Source of the DNA: an uncultured Bacilli bacterium
GTDB lineage: Bacteria; Bacillota_I; Bacilli_A; RF39; UBA660
Length of the DNA stretch: 12,805 bases
Assembly (NCBI GenBank): GCA_934130215.1
Contig: CAKOXR010000025.1
Span: 1 to 12,805 of the forward strand
Direction: 5' to 3'
A program made the position numbers and the translations under genes. This document shows positions 1-6,900 of the stretch, one piece after another (within the stretch, counting starts at the first letter, position 1; the number at the start of each line of letters is the position of its first letter). The notes under the pieces are model-generated. The model saw only the letters and a list, made by a program, of their open reading frames with translations, was not told the origin of the DNA and did no database searches.

Positions 1-128
1 ACATTAGGTGGAGGTAAAACTATACTGAATGGTTTTTTATTTGAACCAGGTTCAAAATAACCATTTTCTTTCCATATTTTATATTTTCCATCTTCTACTA
101 ATTTATGATCATATTTTTTTTCTAACAT
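1..128 (-). CDS. valS: Valine--tRNA ligase, N-terminal fragment
   Basis: Partial gene; only the first 42-43 residues lie in the window and the rest runs off the left edge. The product would charge tRNA-Val with valine in the cytoplasm. The reading starts MLEKKYDHKLVEDGKYK and reaches KPFSIVLPPPNV, which is the class I ValRS N-terminal segment just before the HIGH box (LPPPNVTG..HIGHA in the family); the HIGH box itself is outside. The ATG at 128-126 follows AAAGGGA at 140-134 with a 5-base gap. A valine-type T-box leader lies immediately upstream, which independently supports the assignment. The related IleRS and LeuRS were considered, but the PPPNV segment and the GUA specifier fit valine. 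Confident in the family and the start. Confidence 0.93.
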   Translation of the reverse strand, partial: MLEKKYDHKLVEDGKYKIWKENGYFEPGSNKKPFSIVLPPPN

Positions 129-142
129 AACAATCCCTTTCC

Positions 143-176
143 AAAAAAAAATAAGTTATCCCAAAGGACGACTTAA
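143..176 (-). terminator. Regulated intrinsic terminator of the valS T-box
   Basis: On the minus strand AAGTCGTCC (174-166) pairs with GGGATAACTT (162-153), with one C-A mismatch and a G-T pair, around a TTT-containing loop. It is followed by a run of nine or so T residues (151-143) just before the valS ribosome binding site. This is the off state of the T-box switch. Confidence 0.85.
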
Positions 177-361
177 TCGTGGTACCACCTTATTTTATAA
201 TATTTCTATTACCTTAATGTCTTAATGCGACAAACATTATATCTTACTATACTTTCTGATATAAGGCTCCCAAGCTACATTCAATTATCATTTTTACAAA
301 CTTCCACCATTATTTGCTCTCTTTAAAAAATAAATAATTTACTCCTCTTGTTCCTTGCTTT
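143..361 (-). promoter_or_regulatory. T-box riboswitch (valine) leader of valS
   Basis: A tRNA-sensing leader that controls valS by transcription antitermination. The near-invariant T-box core AAGGTGGTACCACG reads on the minus strand at 191-178. Stem I features lie upstream: AGAGGAG near 347-341, the GGTGGAAG segment near 308-301, and TTGAATGTAGC at 284-274. In that last segment GUA (278-276) sits where the specifier codon is expected, matching valine. The core is followed by CGTCCTTT, which can pair with AGG of the T-box (antiterminator) or join the terminator hairpin. Uncharged tRNA-Val is expected to favour read-through. The specifier call is by eye, not by structure computation. Confidence 0.93.
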
Positions 362-367
362 AAATGT

Positions 368-395
368 ATTATACCATATTTTAAAAATTTGTAAA
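368..395 (-). promoter_or_regulatory. Sigma-A-type promoter of valS leader
   Basis: TTTACA at 395-390 and TATAAT at 373-368 are separated by 16 bases on the minus strand. The predicted start is near 361, directly at the 5' end of the T-box leader. The promoter sits just after the spo0A terminator, so valS is an independent unit. Confidence 0.8.
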
Positions 396-410
396 TTATT
401 TTTTTAATAA

Positions 411-444
411 AATTAAAAAAGGCATCTACTTATTAGGTATATGC
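411..444 (-). terminator. Intrinsic terminator of spo0A, overlapping its stop codon
   Basis: On the minus strand GCATATAC (444-437) pairs with GTAGATGC (429-422), with one A-G mismatch, around a seven-base loop. It is followed by CTTTTTTAATTTT. The loop contains the spo0A stop codon TAA (435-433), and the 5' arm encodes the last codons of the protein. Confidence 0.8.
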
Positions 445-1206
445 ACTTACTTTATGAAAATCCATTCTTAATTTATCAGCTAGTGTAACAATAAATTCTG
501 AATTTGTTGGCTTTGCTTTATCTATATCAACACTATGACCAAATAATTCTTCCATCATATCCCAAGATCCTCTGTTCCAACTAACTTCTATAGCATGTCT
601 AATTGCTCTTTCAACTCTAGAAACAGTTGTATCATACTTTCCAGCAAGTTCTGGATATAATTCTTTAGTAATACCACCAATAACATCAGGTCTATCAAAT
701 ACTATATTAATTGCTTCCCTTAAAAATTGATATCCTTTTATATGAGATGGTATTCCTAATTCATGTAACATCCTTGTAATTGATATTTGCAAATTATGAC
801 TTTCAAAATCAATAGATTTACTTTCTTTTTTATTTGATGCTTCAATAATTCTTTTTTCTAAATCTTCTAATTCAAAAGGTTTTAAAATAAAATAATTTAC
901 TCCATATTCCGATACTTCTCTTATGACTTCACTTGCATTATAACTAGTAGCAACAATAACCTTTTTATCTATTTTTCTGGTTTTCATTTCTTCTAATACA
1001 TACATTCCATCTTTTTTAGGCATAATCAAATCTAAAATAATAACATCATATTCATTTCTTTTAGAATCAATTAATTCAATTCCTTCTTTACCATCATAAG
1101 CTTCTAATACTACTTTAATTTTACTATTGTTTTTAAAATACTCTTTTATCATTTCGACTAAACTTACATTATCATCGACTATTAGAACTTTTATTGTATC
1201 TTTCAT
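433..1206 (-). CDS. spo0A: Sporulation/stationary-phase response regulator Spo0A
   Basis: Master response regulator that, once phosphorylated, binds 0A-box DNA to control sporulation or stationary-phase genes. Residues 1-120 form a receiver domain (VLIVDD acid pocket D11/D12, phosphoacceptor D59 in LDLIMP, T87, K109 in LKP). Residues 140-257 form the Spo0A C-terminal effector domain, with the recognition segment [18 protein letters not shown] and [10 protein letters not shown]. Both are close to the Bacillus protein; the helix that reads the 0A box is almost unchanged. The frame opens at TTG 1221, but GAAAGGA (1219-1213) lies inside that extension and is correctly placed, 6 bases, for ATG 1206. 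That gives 257 residues ([12 protein letters not shown]). It lies 97 bases downstream of tpiA rather than next to spoIVB, its common clostridial and bacillar neighbour. Sporulation ability itself cannot be judged from this window. Confidence 0.96.
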   Translation of the reverse strand: MKDTIKVLIVDDNVSLVEMIKEYFKNNSKIKVVLEAYDGKEGIELIDSKRNEYDVIILDLIMPKKDGMYVLEEMKTRKIDKKVIVATSYNASEVIREVSEYGVNYFILKPFELEDLEKRIIEASNKKESKSIDFESHNLQISITRMLHELGIPSHIKGYQFLREAINIVFDRPDVIGGITKELYPELAGKYDTTVSRVERAIRHAIEVSWNRGSWDMMEELFGHSVDIDKAKPTNSEFIVTLADKLRMDFHKVSAYT

Positions 1207-1232
1207 TTTCATTCCTTTCAACTATACTAATA

Positions 1233-1261
1233 ATTATACTACAATTTTTCTATAAATCTAG
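1233..1261 (-). promoter_or_regulatory. Possible spo0A promoter (strong -10, weak -35)
   Basis: A perfect TATAAT lies at 1238-1233 on the minus strand, with CTAGAT (1261-1256) 17 bases upstream as a poor -35. A second weak candidate is ATGACA (1297-1292) with TAATAT (1273-1268), 18 bases apart. The 97-base gap after tpiA has no clear terminator, so spo0A may also be read from the glycolytic operon. No sigma-H-type consensus was seen. Confidence 0.45.
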
Positions 1262-1303
1262 GGGTGTATATTAGCTAGTTTTGCCGGAATTTGTCATATT
1301 TTA

Positions 1304-1963
1304 TCATATATTGTTAACATATTTTATTATTTTAATAAATTCATCAATTTTACTTGATGATAAACCTATTAAATATCCATCAATATTTGGTATTTGATTT
1401 AAGTTTTCAATATTTGAAGAATTAATATTTCCTCCATATAAAACTTTAACATTTGGACATTCACTTTTTATATAATTTATTACATTTTCTATATTTTTAG
1501 GTTCTTCTATTAAATTTGTTCCAACTATATTTAATGGTTCATAAGCTATAATAACATCTTCATTAATATCTTTTAAACATTCTTTTAATTCATTTTTTAA
1601 ATCTAAATTATCTACACATAAAATAACTTTTAAATTATTTTTTATCGCTTCTTTTATTTTTAAATTAATTTCTTTATTTGTTTCATTAAACATTTTTCTT
1701 CTTTCATGATGACCAACTATTACATAATTTACCCCTAAATTTTTAGATTGTAAAGCTGATACTTCCCCTGTTTGATTTAAATTAGATCTGTAAGTTATAT
1801 TTTGAATACCAACATTAAATTTATAACTTAAAAAATAAGGAATATGAATAGTTGATGGACATATTACAATATTTTTATTTTCATAATTTTTTAATTTTTC
1901 TAAATAGTTCTTTATTTCATAACCATTTAAAAACATTTTTAAATTACTGACAATTAATTTCAT
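1304..1963 (-). CDS. tpiA: Triosephosphate isomerase, short and diverged
   Basis: Interconverts dihydroxyacetone phosphate and glyceraldehyde-3-phosphate in glycolysis. The fold signature is present: N7/K9 in SNLKM (usually NWKMN), catalytic H85 in VGHHERR (usually GHSERR), catalytic E142 in AYEPLNIVGT (usually AYEPVWAIGTG) and YGGNI at 176-180 (usually YGGSV). All three catalytic residues Lys, His and Glu are kept. Several phosphate and loop positions differ: Ser after His is His, the loop-7 Ser is Asn, and the GG pair of loop 8 is GL. At 219 residues it is about 30 shorter than usual bacterial TPI. The start overlaps the pgk end by 20 bases, and GAGGT lies about 11 bases upstream of the ATG, so translation is probably coupled. 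It is the last glycolytic gene of the operon. Assignment is firm from motifs plus context; catalytic efficiency is unknown. Confidence 0.9.
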   Translation of the reverse strand: MKLIVSNLKMFLNGYEIKNYLEKLKNYENKNIVICPSTIHIPYFLSYKFNVGIQNITYRSNLNQTGEVSALQSKNLGVNYVIVGHHERRKMFNETNKEINLKIKEAIKNNLKVILCVDNLDLKNELKECLKDINEDVIIAYEPLNIVGTNLIEEPKNIENVINYIKSECPNVKVLYGGNINSSNIENLNQIPNIDGYLIGLSSSKIDEFIKIIKYVNNI

Positions 1964-3134
1964 TATTTTTAATTACCTCAATTCCAGGTAACTTTTTACC
2001 TTCCAAAAGTTCTAAAGATGCTCCTCCACCTGTTGAAATATGAGTAAATTTATTTTTAAATCCCATTCTTATTAAAGCACTTGCTGTATCTCCTCCACCA
2101 ACAATTGAAATTATTTTTTTATTTGTAATATAATCCGCTAATTGTTTTGTTCCAGAAGAAAATGCAGGTATTTCAAAATAACCAACTGGTCCATTCCATA
2201 TAATTGTATTACTTTTATCTATATAAGTTTTAAAGAGTTCTATTGTTAAAGGTCCTATATCTAATCCAATATCATCATTATCAAAATTATCAATTTTTTT
2301 AATAACAACTTTAGAATCTTCATTTAAATCTTTTGCAACTAAACTATCAGTTGGTAATATAATTTTATTTGTTTTTTTAAGTAAATTTTTGCAAAATTCT
2401 TCTTTTTCTTCATCAAATAAAGATTTACCAATATTATATCCAATTGACTTTAAAAATGTAAAAGACATTCCCCCTCCAATTAAAATATAATCTGCTTTTT
2501 TTATCAAATTTTCCAAAATCCCTATTTTATCAGATACTTTAGATCCTCCAATTATAACAGTTAAAGGTCTTTTAGGATTATTTAAAATTTCATCAAATAT
2601 TTGAAGTTCTTTCCTAACTAAAAACCCAAAACAACTAGGTAAATATGTAGCAATTCCAACATTAGATGCATGAGCACGATGTAAAGTGGCAAATGCATCA
2701 TTTATAAAGAAATCGCCTAAACTACTCCAATATTTACCTAATTCAGGATCGTTTTTTGATTCTTTTTTTTCGTTTAAATCTTCAAATCTAGTATTTTCCA
2801 TTAATAAAATATCACCATTTTTTAAATTATTAATAGCATTTTCAAGTAAAATACCTCTTGTTTTATTTATAAATATTATTTTTTTATTTAATAATTCACT
2901 TAATCTATCAGCTACTGGTTTTAAAGATTTATTTTCTTTATCTAAATTATTTTCTATTCTTCCTAAATGAGACATTAATATAATTTTACAATTTTGTTCT
3001 AATACATACTTAATAGTTGGTAAAGATTCTACAATTCTATTATCATCTTCTATAATACCATTTTTTATTGGTACATTAAAATCACATCTAATTATTACTT
3101 TTTTATTTTTTAAATCATAATTTTCTAGATTCAT
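1944..3134 (-). CDS. pgk: Phosphoglycerate kinase
   Basis: Transfers phosphate from 1,3-bisphosphoglycerate to ADP, the first ATP-yielding step of lower glycolysis, in the cytoplasm. Length (396) is normal. N-domain motifs: RCDFNVP (16-22), SHLGR (55-59), ENTRFE (113-118), NDAFATLHRAHAS (145-157). C-domain motifs: GGSKVSDK (196-203, substrate/phosphate lysine K199), WNGPVGYFE (313-321), GGGDTA (346-351) and STGGGASLE (367-375). No key residue is missing. The start overlaps the upstream pseudopilin stop as ATGA (3134-3131) behind only a weak GAGTGGA. Its translation is therefore probably coupled to that of the pilin gene. This layout makes the pseudopilin a true part of the glycolytic transcript. 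Confidence 0.98.
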   Translation of the reverse strand: MNLENYDLKNKKVIIRCDFNVPIKNGIIEDDNRIVESLPTIKYVLEQNCKIILMSHLGRIENNLDKENKSLKPVADRLSELLNKKIIFINKTRGILLENAINNLKNGDILLMENTRFEDLNEKKESKNDPELGKYWSSLGDFFINDAFATLHRAHASNVGIATYLPSCFGFLVRKELQIFDEILNNPKRPLTVIIGGSKVSDKIGILENLIKKADYILIGGGMSFTFLKSIGYNIGKSLFDEEKEEFCKNLLKKTNKIILPTDSLVAKDLNEDSKVVIKKIDNFDNDDIGLDIGPLTIELFKTYIDKSNTIIWNGPVGYFEIPAFSSGTKQLADYITNKKIISIVGGGDTASALIRMGFKNKFTHISTGGGASLELLEGKKLPGIEVIKNNEINCQ

Positions 3135-3523
3135 TTATTCCACTCTATTTCTACCTTATAAACAAGTTCATTATTACTATTTTTATTAACAGTTATTTTC
3201 CCACTTTTCATTTTTTTCTTAGTTTTTGGATTTATAGGAAGTTCATCAATTATACCAGCATTTACTAAATCATTCATATTAACAATATAATAACCTTTAT
3301 TTTTTAAATTATCATCAACTATACGATATATACCTGGTAAATTAACATAGTTTTCCGTTGCAAGTTCTATATTATTTATTAATGTTTTATATTCTGTTTC
3401 ATTTGAATTTTCAATTGTTTTATTTAATGATGTAAAAGAAACTGTAAGAATTATACTAAGCACTAATATAATAGCAATTAACTCAACTAAAGTAAAACCA
3501 TTTTTCTTTGTAAAAAGAGGCAT
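3131..3523 (-). CDS. Type IV pilin-like (pseudopilin) protein with class III signal
   Basis: A 130-residue protein of the prepilin family. A short basic leader (MPLFTKKNG) ends in Gly9; prepilin peptidase would cut before Phe10. The mature N-terminus FTLVELIAIILVLSI has the conserved Glu at +5 (E14) and forms the hydrophobic helix (about 10-30). An amphipathic stretch to about residue 60 and a soluble domain of about 70 residues (PINPKTKKKMKSG, ending VEIEWNK) follow; the latter I cannot match to a named pilin. Such proteins assemble into type IV pili, competence pseudopili (ComGC) or type II-like secretion fibres. No peptidase, ATPase or platform gene is in the window, so its machine is unknown. 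GGAGGT inside the last codons of gapA lies 5-6 bases before its ATG; it overlaps gapA by 1 base (TAATG) and pgk by 4 (ATGA). Placement inside glycolysis genes is odd. Confidence 0.88.
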   Translation of the reverse strand: MPLFTKKNGFTLVELIAIILVLSIILTVSFTSLNKTIENSNETEYKTLINNIELATENYVNLPGIYRIVDDNLKNKGYYIVNMNDLVNAGIIDELPINPKTKKKMKSGKITVNKNSNNELVYKVEIEWNK

Positions 3524-4527
3524 TATTTACCTCCTAAATATTTAGCACATCTAACCATCTGACTACTATAACCCATTTCATTATCATACCAACCAACTAC
3601 TTTAACTAATTGCTTACCATTATCATCTAAAACATTAGTTAAAAGAGAATCTACTAAACATCCTAAAGTACTTCCAATTATATCACTTGAAACAATTGGA
3701 TCATCAGTTATTTTTATTGTTTCATTTTGATTATCATAAAAAGCTTTATTAATTTCTTCTTTTGTAACATTTGTTTTAAGTTCCAAAGTTAAATCAACAA
3801 CAGATCCATCAGTAACAGGAACTCTAAGTGCACTTCCAGCAAGTTTACCATTTAAATTAGGTAAAACTAAACCAATAGCTTTAGCAGCACCTGTAGAAGA
3901 CGGAACAATATTAGCAGCACCTGCTCGACCTCTTCTTGCCATAAATCCTTTTTTATGAGAAATATCTAAAATTGATTGATCATTAGTATATGCATGAACT
4001 GTAGTCATAAAACCTTTTTCAATACCAAATTTTTTATCTAATATATCTAAAATTGGAGCTAAACAATTAGTAGTACAAGATGCACATGATATTATTTTTT
4101 CACTTCCATCCAATAAATGATGATTTACATTATAGACAATTGTTTTACAATTTCCTTTAGCAGGTGCAGATATAATTACATGTTTACATCCTGCTTCAAT
4201 ATGACTATAAGCTTTATCAACGGCTACAAAATGACCAGTACATTCAAAAACTTCATCTATTTCTAATTCTTTCCAAGGTAAATTTTTAGGATCTAATTCT
4301 GAATATACTTTTATTTTATGATTTCCAACTATTAAATAATCATCTTGAGCTTTAATATCATTAGTTCTATAACTTCTATGAGAAGTATCATATTTTAATA
4401 AATAAGCAAGTTCACTAGCAGTTGTTAAATCATTAATTGCAACAACTTCAAAATCAGGATCTTCTTCCATTATTCTAAAAACTAATCTTCCTATTCTTCC
4501 AAAACCATTAATTGCTACTTTTATCAT
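3523..4527 (-). CDS. gapA: Glyceraldehyde-3-phosphate dehydrogenase, type I
   Basis: Oxidises glyceraldehyde-3-phosphate to 1,3-bisphosphoglycerate in the cytoplasm, feeding pgk directly. Length 334 is typical. N-terminal Rossmann motif INGFGRIGR (6-14) with N32-D33-L34 after the second strand, where Asp favours NAD over NADP. Catalytic Cys151 lies in SCASCTTNC (147-155; usually SNASCTTNC), His178 in TTVHAYTNDQ, and NIVPSSTGAAKA (206-217) plus GSALRVPVTDGS (231-242) complete the catalytic domain. The C-terminal WYDNEMGYS is intact. AAAGGAGG lies 6 bases before ATG 4527. It is 12 bases downstream of the TGS/kinase gene, so it probably shares that gene's promoter. No CggR-type regulator gene is visible upstream, unlike the common Bacillus arrangement. 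Confidence 0.98.
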   Translation of the reverse strand: MIKVAINGFGRIGRLVFRIMEEDPDFEVVAINDLTTASELAYLLKYDTSHRSYRTNDIKAQDDYLIVGNHKIKVYSELDPKNLPWKELEIDEVFECTGHFVAVDKAYSHIEAGCKHVIISAPAKGNCKTIVYNVNHHLLDGSEKIISCASCTTNCLAPILDILDKKFGIEKGFMTTVHAYTNDQSILDISHKKGFMARRGRAGAANIVPSSTGAAKAIGLVLPNLNGKLAGSALRVPVTDGSVVDLTLELKTNVTKEEINKAFYDNQNETIKITDDPIVSSDIIGSTLGCLVDSLLTNVLDDNGKQLVKVVGWYDNEMGYSSQMVRCAKYLGGK

Positions 4528-4539
4528 AACAATCCTCCT

Positions 4540-6201
4540 TTAATTTTTTTCATAATAACAACTTCCACCAATAAATTCTCTTAAAACAGAATCTTTTGGT
4601 ACATTTTCACTTGGTATTGCTAAAAAATTCCTTAAAAAATTTATTAATCTTATAGCTTCTGGATAACATTTTTCATTTTCTTTAACAGAAAACAATAAAG
4701 GTTCCGCATATAATTTTAAAACACCTATTTCATATAATAATGATGAATTTATAACTACATCAGCTTCATCTTGAAAAGGAAATACATACTTTTCTTCACC
4801 ATTTCTTATACTATTCCAAGAATTTAATGTATCACTAGCAGTGTAGCCTCTAAAATTATTATCTCTAACCATTCTTCTTAGTCTTCTAATATCACTAGTA
4901 TGAATACGATTATGATTATCAATATTTATTTGAGTTAAAGGACTTATATATATTTTATATTTATTTTTACTTTCAATAGCAGGTGTTAGTTTTTCATTAA
5001 TAGCATGTAATCCTTCAACTATAACAATATCATCATCACCTAATTTTAATTTTTTTCCTTTATATTCTTTAATACCTAATCTAAAATTAAATTCTGGTAA
5101 ACTAACTTCTTTTCCATTTAATAAATCTAAAAGTGTTTTGTTAAATAAAGTTATATCAACAGCTTCAACACATTCAAAATCATAAGTTCCATCTTTATGT
5201 TTAGGTGTATTTTCTCTTTCAACAAAAAAATCGTCTGTAGATAAACTATGAGTTTTTAAACCCTTACTTTGTAAATAAATACTTAATTTTTTAGCAGTTG
5301 TTGTTTTTCCACTAGAAGAAGGCCCTGCTATTAAAACAATCTTAATTTTTTTATTAGAAGAAACTTTACTAGCAATATCACTCAATTGACTTTCATAATA
5401 TGTTTCCGATAAATTAATTAAATCAGTAAAATCTCCATTTGTTACATAATTGTTAATATCTGAAGCATTCTCAATTTCAAGCATCTTACTCCAATTTTTA
5501 TAATCACAAAATTTATTAAATAACATTTCATGATGTATATAATCTAAAGTAACATCCGGATGTTCTATAGTTGGATAACTAACTACAAATCCTTTATCTT
5601 TAATATAATTTAATTTGAATTCATCAATTAAACCAGTTCTATCTGCTAAATAACCATAAAAATAATCATAAACATCATCAATTCGATATAAACTTATATA
5701 TGAATTACTTATATATTTTAAAACATTTACTTTATCATTCATTTTTCTTTTCTTAAAATACTCAATAGCATCAGATCTTCTAACATTAAATTTAATAATA
5801 TTCCAGTTTTCATTAACAATTTTTTTCATTTCTTTTTCTATATTATTAATTAAAGGTTTATTTAACTCTATACCTTGTAATTCACAATAAAAACCTTTAT
5901 CAATAGAATTTTCAATTCTAAGTTTAATTTTAGAATCTATTCTTTTTAAAGCATAAACTAATATAAATTGCAATGTTCTTCCATAAACTGATAATCCAAC
6001 ACTATAAGAGCGATCATAAAATTTAACATGACCACCCTTTAATAAATCATCACTTAATTCTCTTAAATCATTATCTACTTCACTTATTAATATAGGATAT
6101 TTATAATCATTTTGAAAGTCCTTACTTATTTCAGATAATGTAGTACCTACAGGATATTTATTTTCTTTATCTTTATATGTAATTGTAATTGATTTTGACA
6201 T
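4540..6201 (-). CDS. TGS-domain / ThrRS-like / uridine-kinase-family fusion protein
   Basis: Large P-loop kinase of the uridine kinase/phosphoribulokinase family, with threonyl-tRNA-synthetase-like N-terminal parts. Residues 3-65 look like a TGS domain. Residues about 66-205 align by eye with the ThrRS second (editing-type) domain: KGFYCELQG resembles its DGFYYDF segment, and TGLIDEFKL resembles its TG.I.aFKL segment. However, the HxxxH and C...H metal ligands of real ThrRS are absent. The kinase part follows: Walker A GPSSSGKTT (293-301), TDDFF (322-326), VEGLHA (395-400) and a basic RRLRRMVRD lid-like segment. Proteins of this layout are usually called nucleoside or uridine kinase; the true substrate is not known to me. 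GGAGG lies 7 bases before ATG 6201. As the first gene of the gapA-pilin-pgk-tpiA operon, it may link nucleotide or amino-acyl status to glycolysis, which is inference. Confidence 0.85.
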   Translation of the reverse strand: MSKSITITYKDKENKYPVGTTLSEISKDFQNDYKYPILISEVDNDLRELSDDLLKGGHVKFYDRSYSVGLSVYGRTLQFILVYALKRIDSKIKLRIENSIDKGFYCELQGIELNKPLINNIEKEMKKIVNENWNIIKFNVRRSDAIEYFKKRKMNDKVNVLKYISNSYISLYRIDDVYDYFYGYLADRTGLIDEFKLNYIKDKGFVVSYPTIEHPDVTLDYIHHEMLFNKFCDYKNWSKMLEIENASDINNYVTNGDFTDLINLSETYYESQLSDIASKVSSNKKIKIVLIAGPSSSGKTTTAKKLSIYLQSKGLKTHSLSTDDFFVERENTPKHKDGTYDFECVEAVDITLFNKTLLDLLNGKEVSLPEFNFRLGIKEYKGKKLKLGDDDIVIVEGLHAINEKLTPAIESKNKYKIYISPLTQINIDNHNRIHTSDIRRLRRMVRDNNFRGYTASDTLNSWNSIRNGEEKYVFPFQDEADVVINSSLLYEIGVLKLYAEPLLFSVKENEKCYPEAIRLINFLRNFLAIPSENVPKDSVLREFIGGSCYYEKN

Positions 6202-6220
6202 TTTTTATCCTCCCATACTT

Positions 6221-6248
6221 ATTATAGCAAATTTTTTAATTTTGTCAT
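6221..6248 (-). promoter_or_regulatory. Promoter of the kinase-gapA-pilin-pgk-tpiA operon
   Basis: ATGACA (6248-6243) and TATAAT (6226-6221) are 16 bases apart on the minus strand, with an extended -10 (TGC before TATAAT). Transcription would start near 6214, only about a dozen bases before the kinase ATG. The 103-base gap is shared with the divergent clpP promoter. Confidence 0.75.
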
Positions 6249-6256
6249 ATAATTTT

Positions 6257-6286
6257 TTGAATATTTTATAAAATTTATTCTATTAT
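6257..6286 (+). promoter_or_regulatory. Likely clpP promoter
   Basis: TTGAAT (6257-6262) and TATTAT (6281-6286) are 18 bases apart on the plus strand, just ahead of the clpP ribosome binding site AGGAG (6293-6297). The two divergent promoters lie back to back. No CtsR-type GGTCAAA direct repeat was found here. Confidence 0.5.
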
Positions 6287-6304
6287 ATTATTAGGAGAGT
6301 GAAT

Positions 6305-6874
6305 ATGAACTTAATACCAAGTGTTATAGAAAAATGTTATGGTGGAGAAAGAGCTTATGATATATATTCAAGATTATTAAAAGATAGAATAATTATATTA
6401 AATGGTGAAATAGATGATAATACAAGTAATATAATTATTGGTGAATTATTATATTTAGATTCTTTAAATCATAATGATATTAGTTTATATATAAATTCAC
6501 CTGGTGGAAGTGTAACATCAGGTATGGCAATTTATGATACAATGAATTTTATAAAAAGTAATGTTTCAACTATTTGTATTGGTATATGTGCCAGTATGGC
6601 TGCCTTTCTTTTAAGTAGTGGATCAAAAGGAAAAAGATATGCATTACCTAATAGCGAAGTTATGATTCATCAACCATTAGGTGGTGTAAGTGGACAAGCA
6701 ACAGAAATAAAAATAGCAGCGGAGCATATTTTAAGAATTAAGGATAAACTTAATAAAATATTATCTTTAAATACTGGAAAAAGTATTAAATTAATAGAAA
6801 AAGATACAGATAGAGATAATTATATGACTGCAAATGAAGCATTAGAATATGGCTTAATTGATGAAATAATATAA
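6305..6874 (+). CDS. clpP: ATP-dependent Clp protease proteolytic subunit ClpP
   Basis: Serine peptidase barrel that degrades proteins fed by Clp ATPases; cytoplasmic. The catalytic triad is complete: Ser97 in [11 protein letters not shown], His122 in MIHQPLGG, Asp171 in TDRDNYMTA. The N-terminus [19 protein letters not shown] and the hydrophobic-pocket segment YINSPGGSV (62-70) are typical. Length 189 is slightly short at the C-terminus, ending right after GLIDEII, the usual end of the core. The frame opens at GTG 6299, but AGGAG (6293-6297) touches that codon and is 7 bases from ATG 6305, which also gives the canonical MNLIP start. It is the only plus-strand gene here and is monocistronic, with its own promoter and a terminator directly after the stop. 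Confidence 0.97.
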   Translation: MNLIPSVIEKCYGGERAYDIYSRLLKDRIIILNGEIDDNTSNIIIGELLYLDSLNHNDISLYINSPGGSVTSGMAIYDTMNFIKSNVSTICIGICASMAAFLLSSGSKGKRYALPNSEVMIHQPLGGVSGQATEIKIAAEHILRIKDKLNKILSLNTGKSIKLIEKDTDRDNYMTANEALEYGLIDEII

Positions 6875-6900
6875 AAAATCAAGTTTTAACTTGATTTTAT
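6873..6900. terminator. Bidirectional terminator between clpP and dgkB
   Basis: A near-perfect dyad, AAAATCAAGTT / AACTTGATTTT (6875-6885 and 6888-6898), has T-rich flanks on both sides: TTTT followed by ATTTT on plus, six T on minus. It starts right after the clpP TAA (6872-6874) and includes the dgkB TAA (6899-6897), so it serves both convergent genes. Confidence 0.88.

Noticed and set aside
1153..1159. AGTCGAA, 6 of 7 to an 0A box
   Set aside because: It is inside the spo0A coding region, in a codon context that explains it; there is no partner site.
1207..1221. Five-codon N-terminal extension of Spo0A from TTG 1221
   Set aside because: The extension contains the Shine-Dalgarno sequence itself, which fits ATG 1206; the longer start has no site of its own.
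1290..1296. Possible 0A box (TGACAAA on the minus strand) upstream of spo0A
   Set aside because: Only 5 of 7 to TGTCGAA. The same TTTGTCATAT string recurs at 6242-6251 where it simply forms a -35 box, so it is more likely a promoter element.
2686..2970. 94-residue open frame on the plus strand
   Set aside because: It lies entirely antisense to pgk, has no ribosome binding site worth noting and a low-complexity Phe/Ser/Leu composition; it is a shadow of the real gene.
6202..6304. CtsR-type heat-shock operator at clpP
   Set aside because: No GGTCAAA heptad direct repeat is present in the divergent promoter region.
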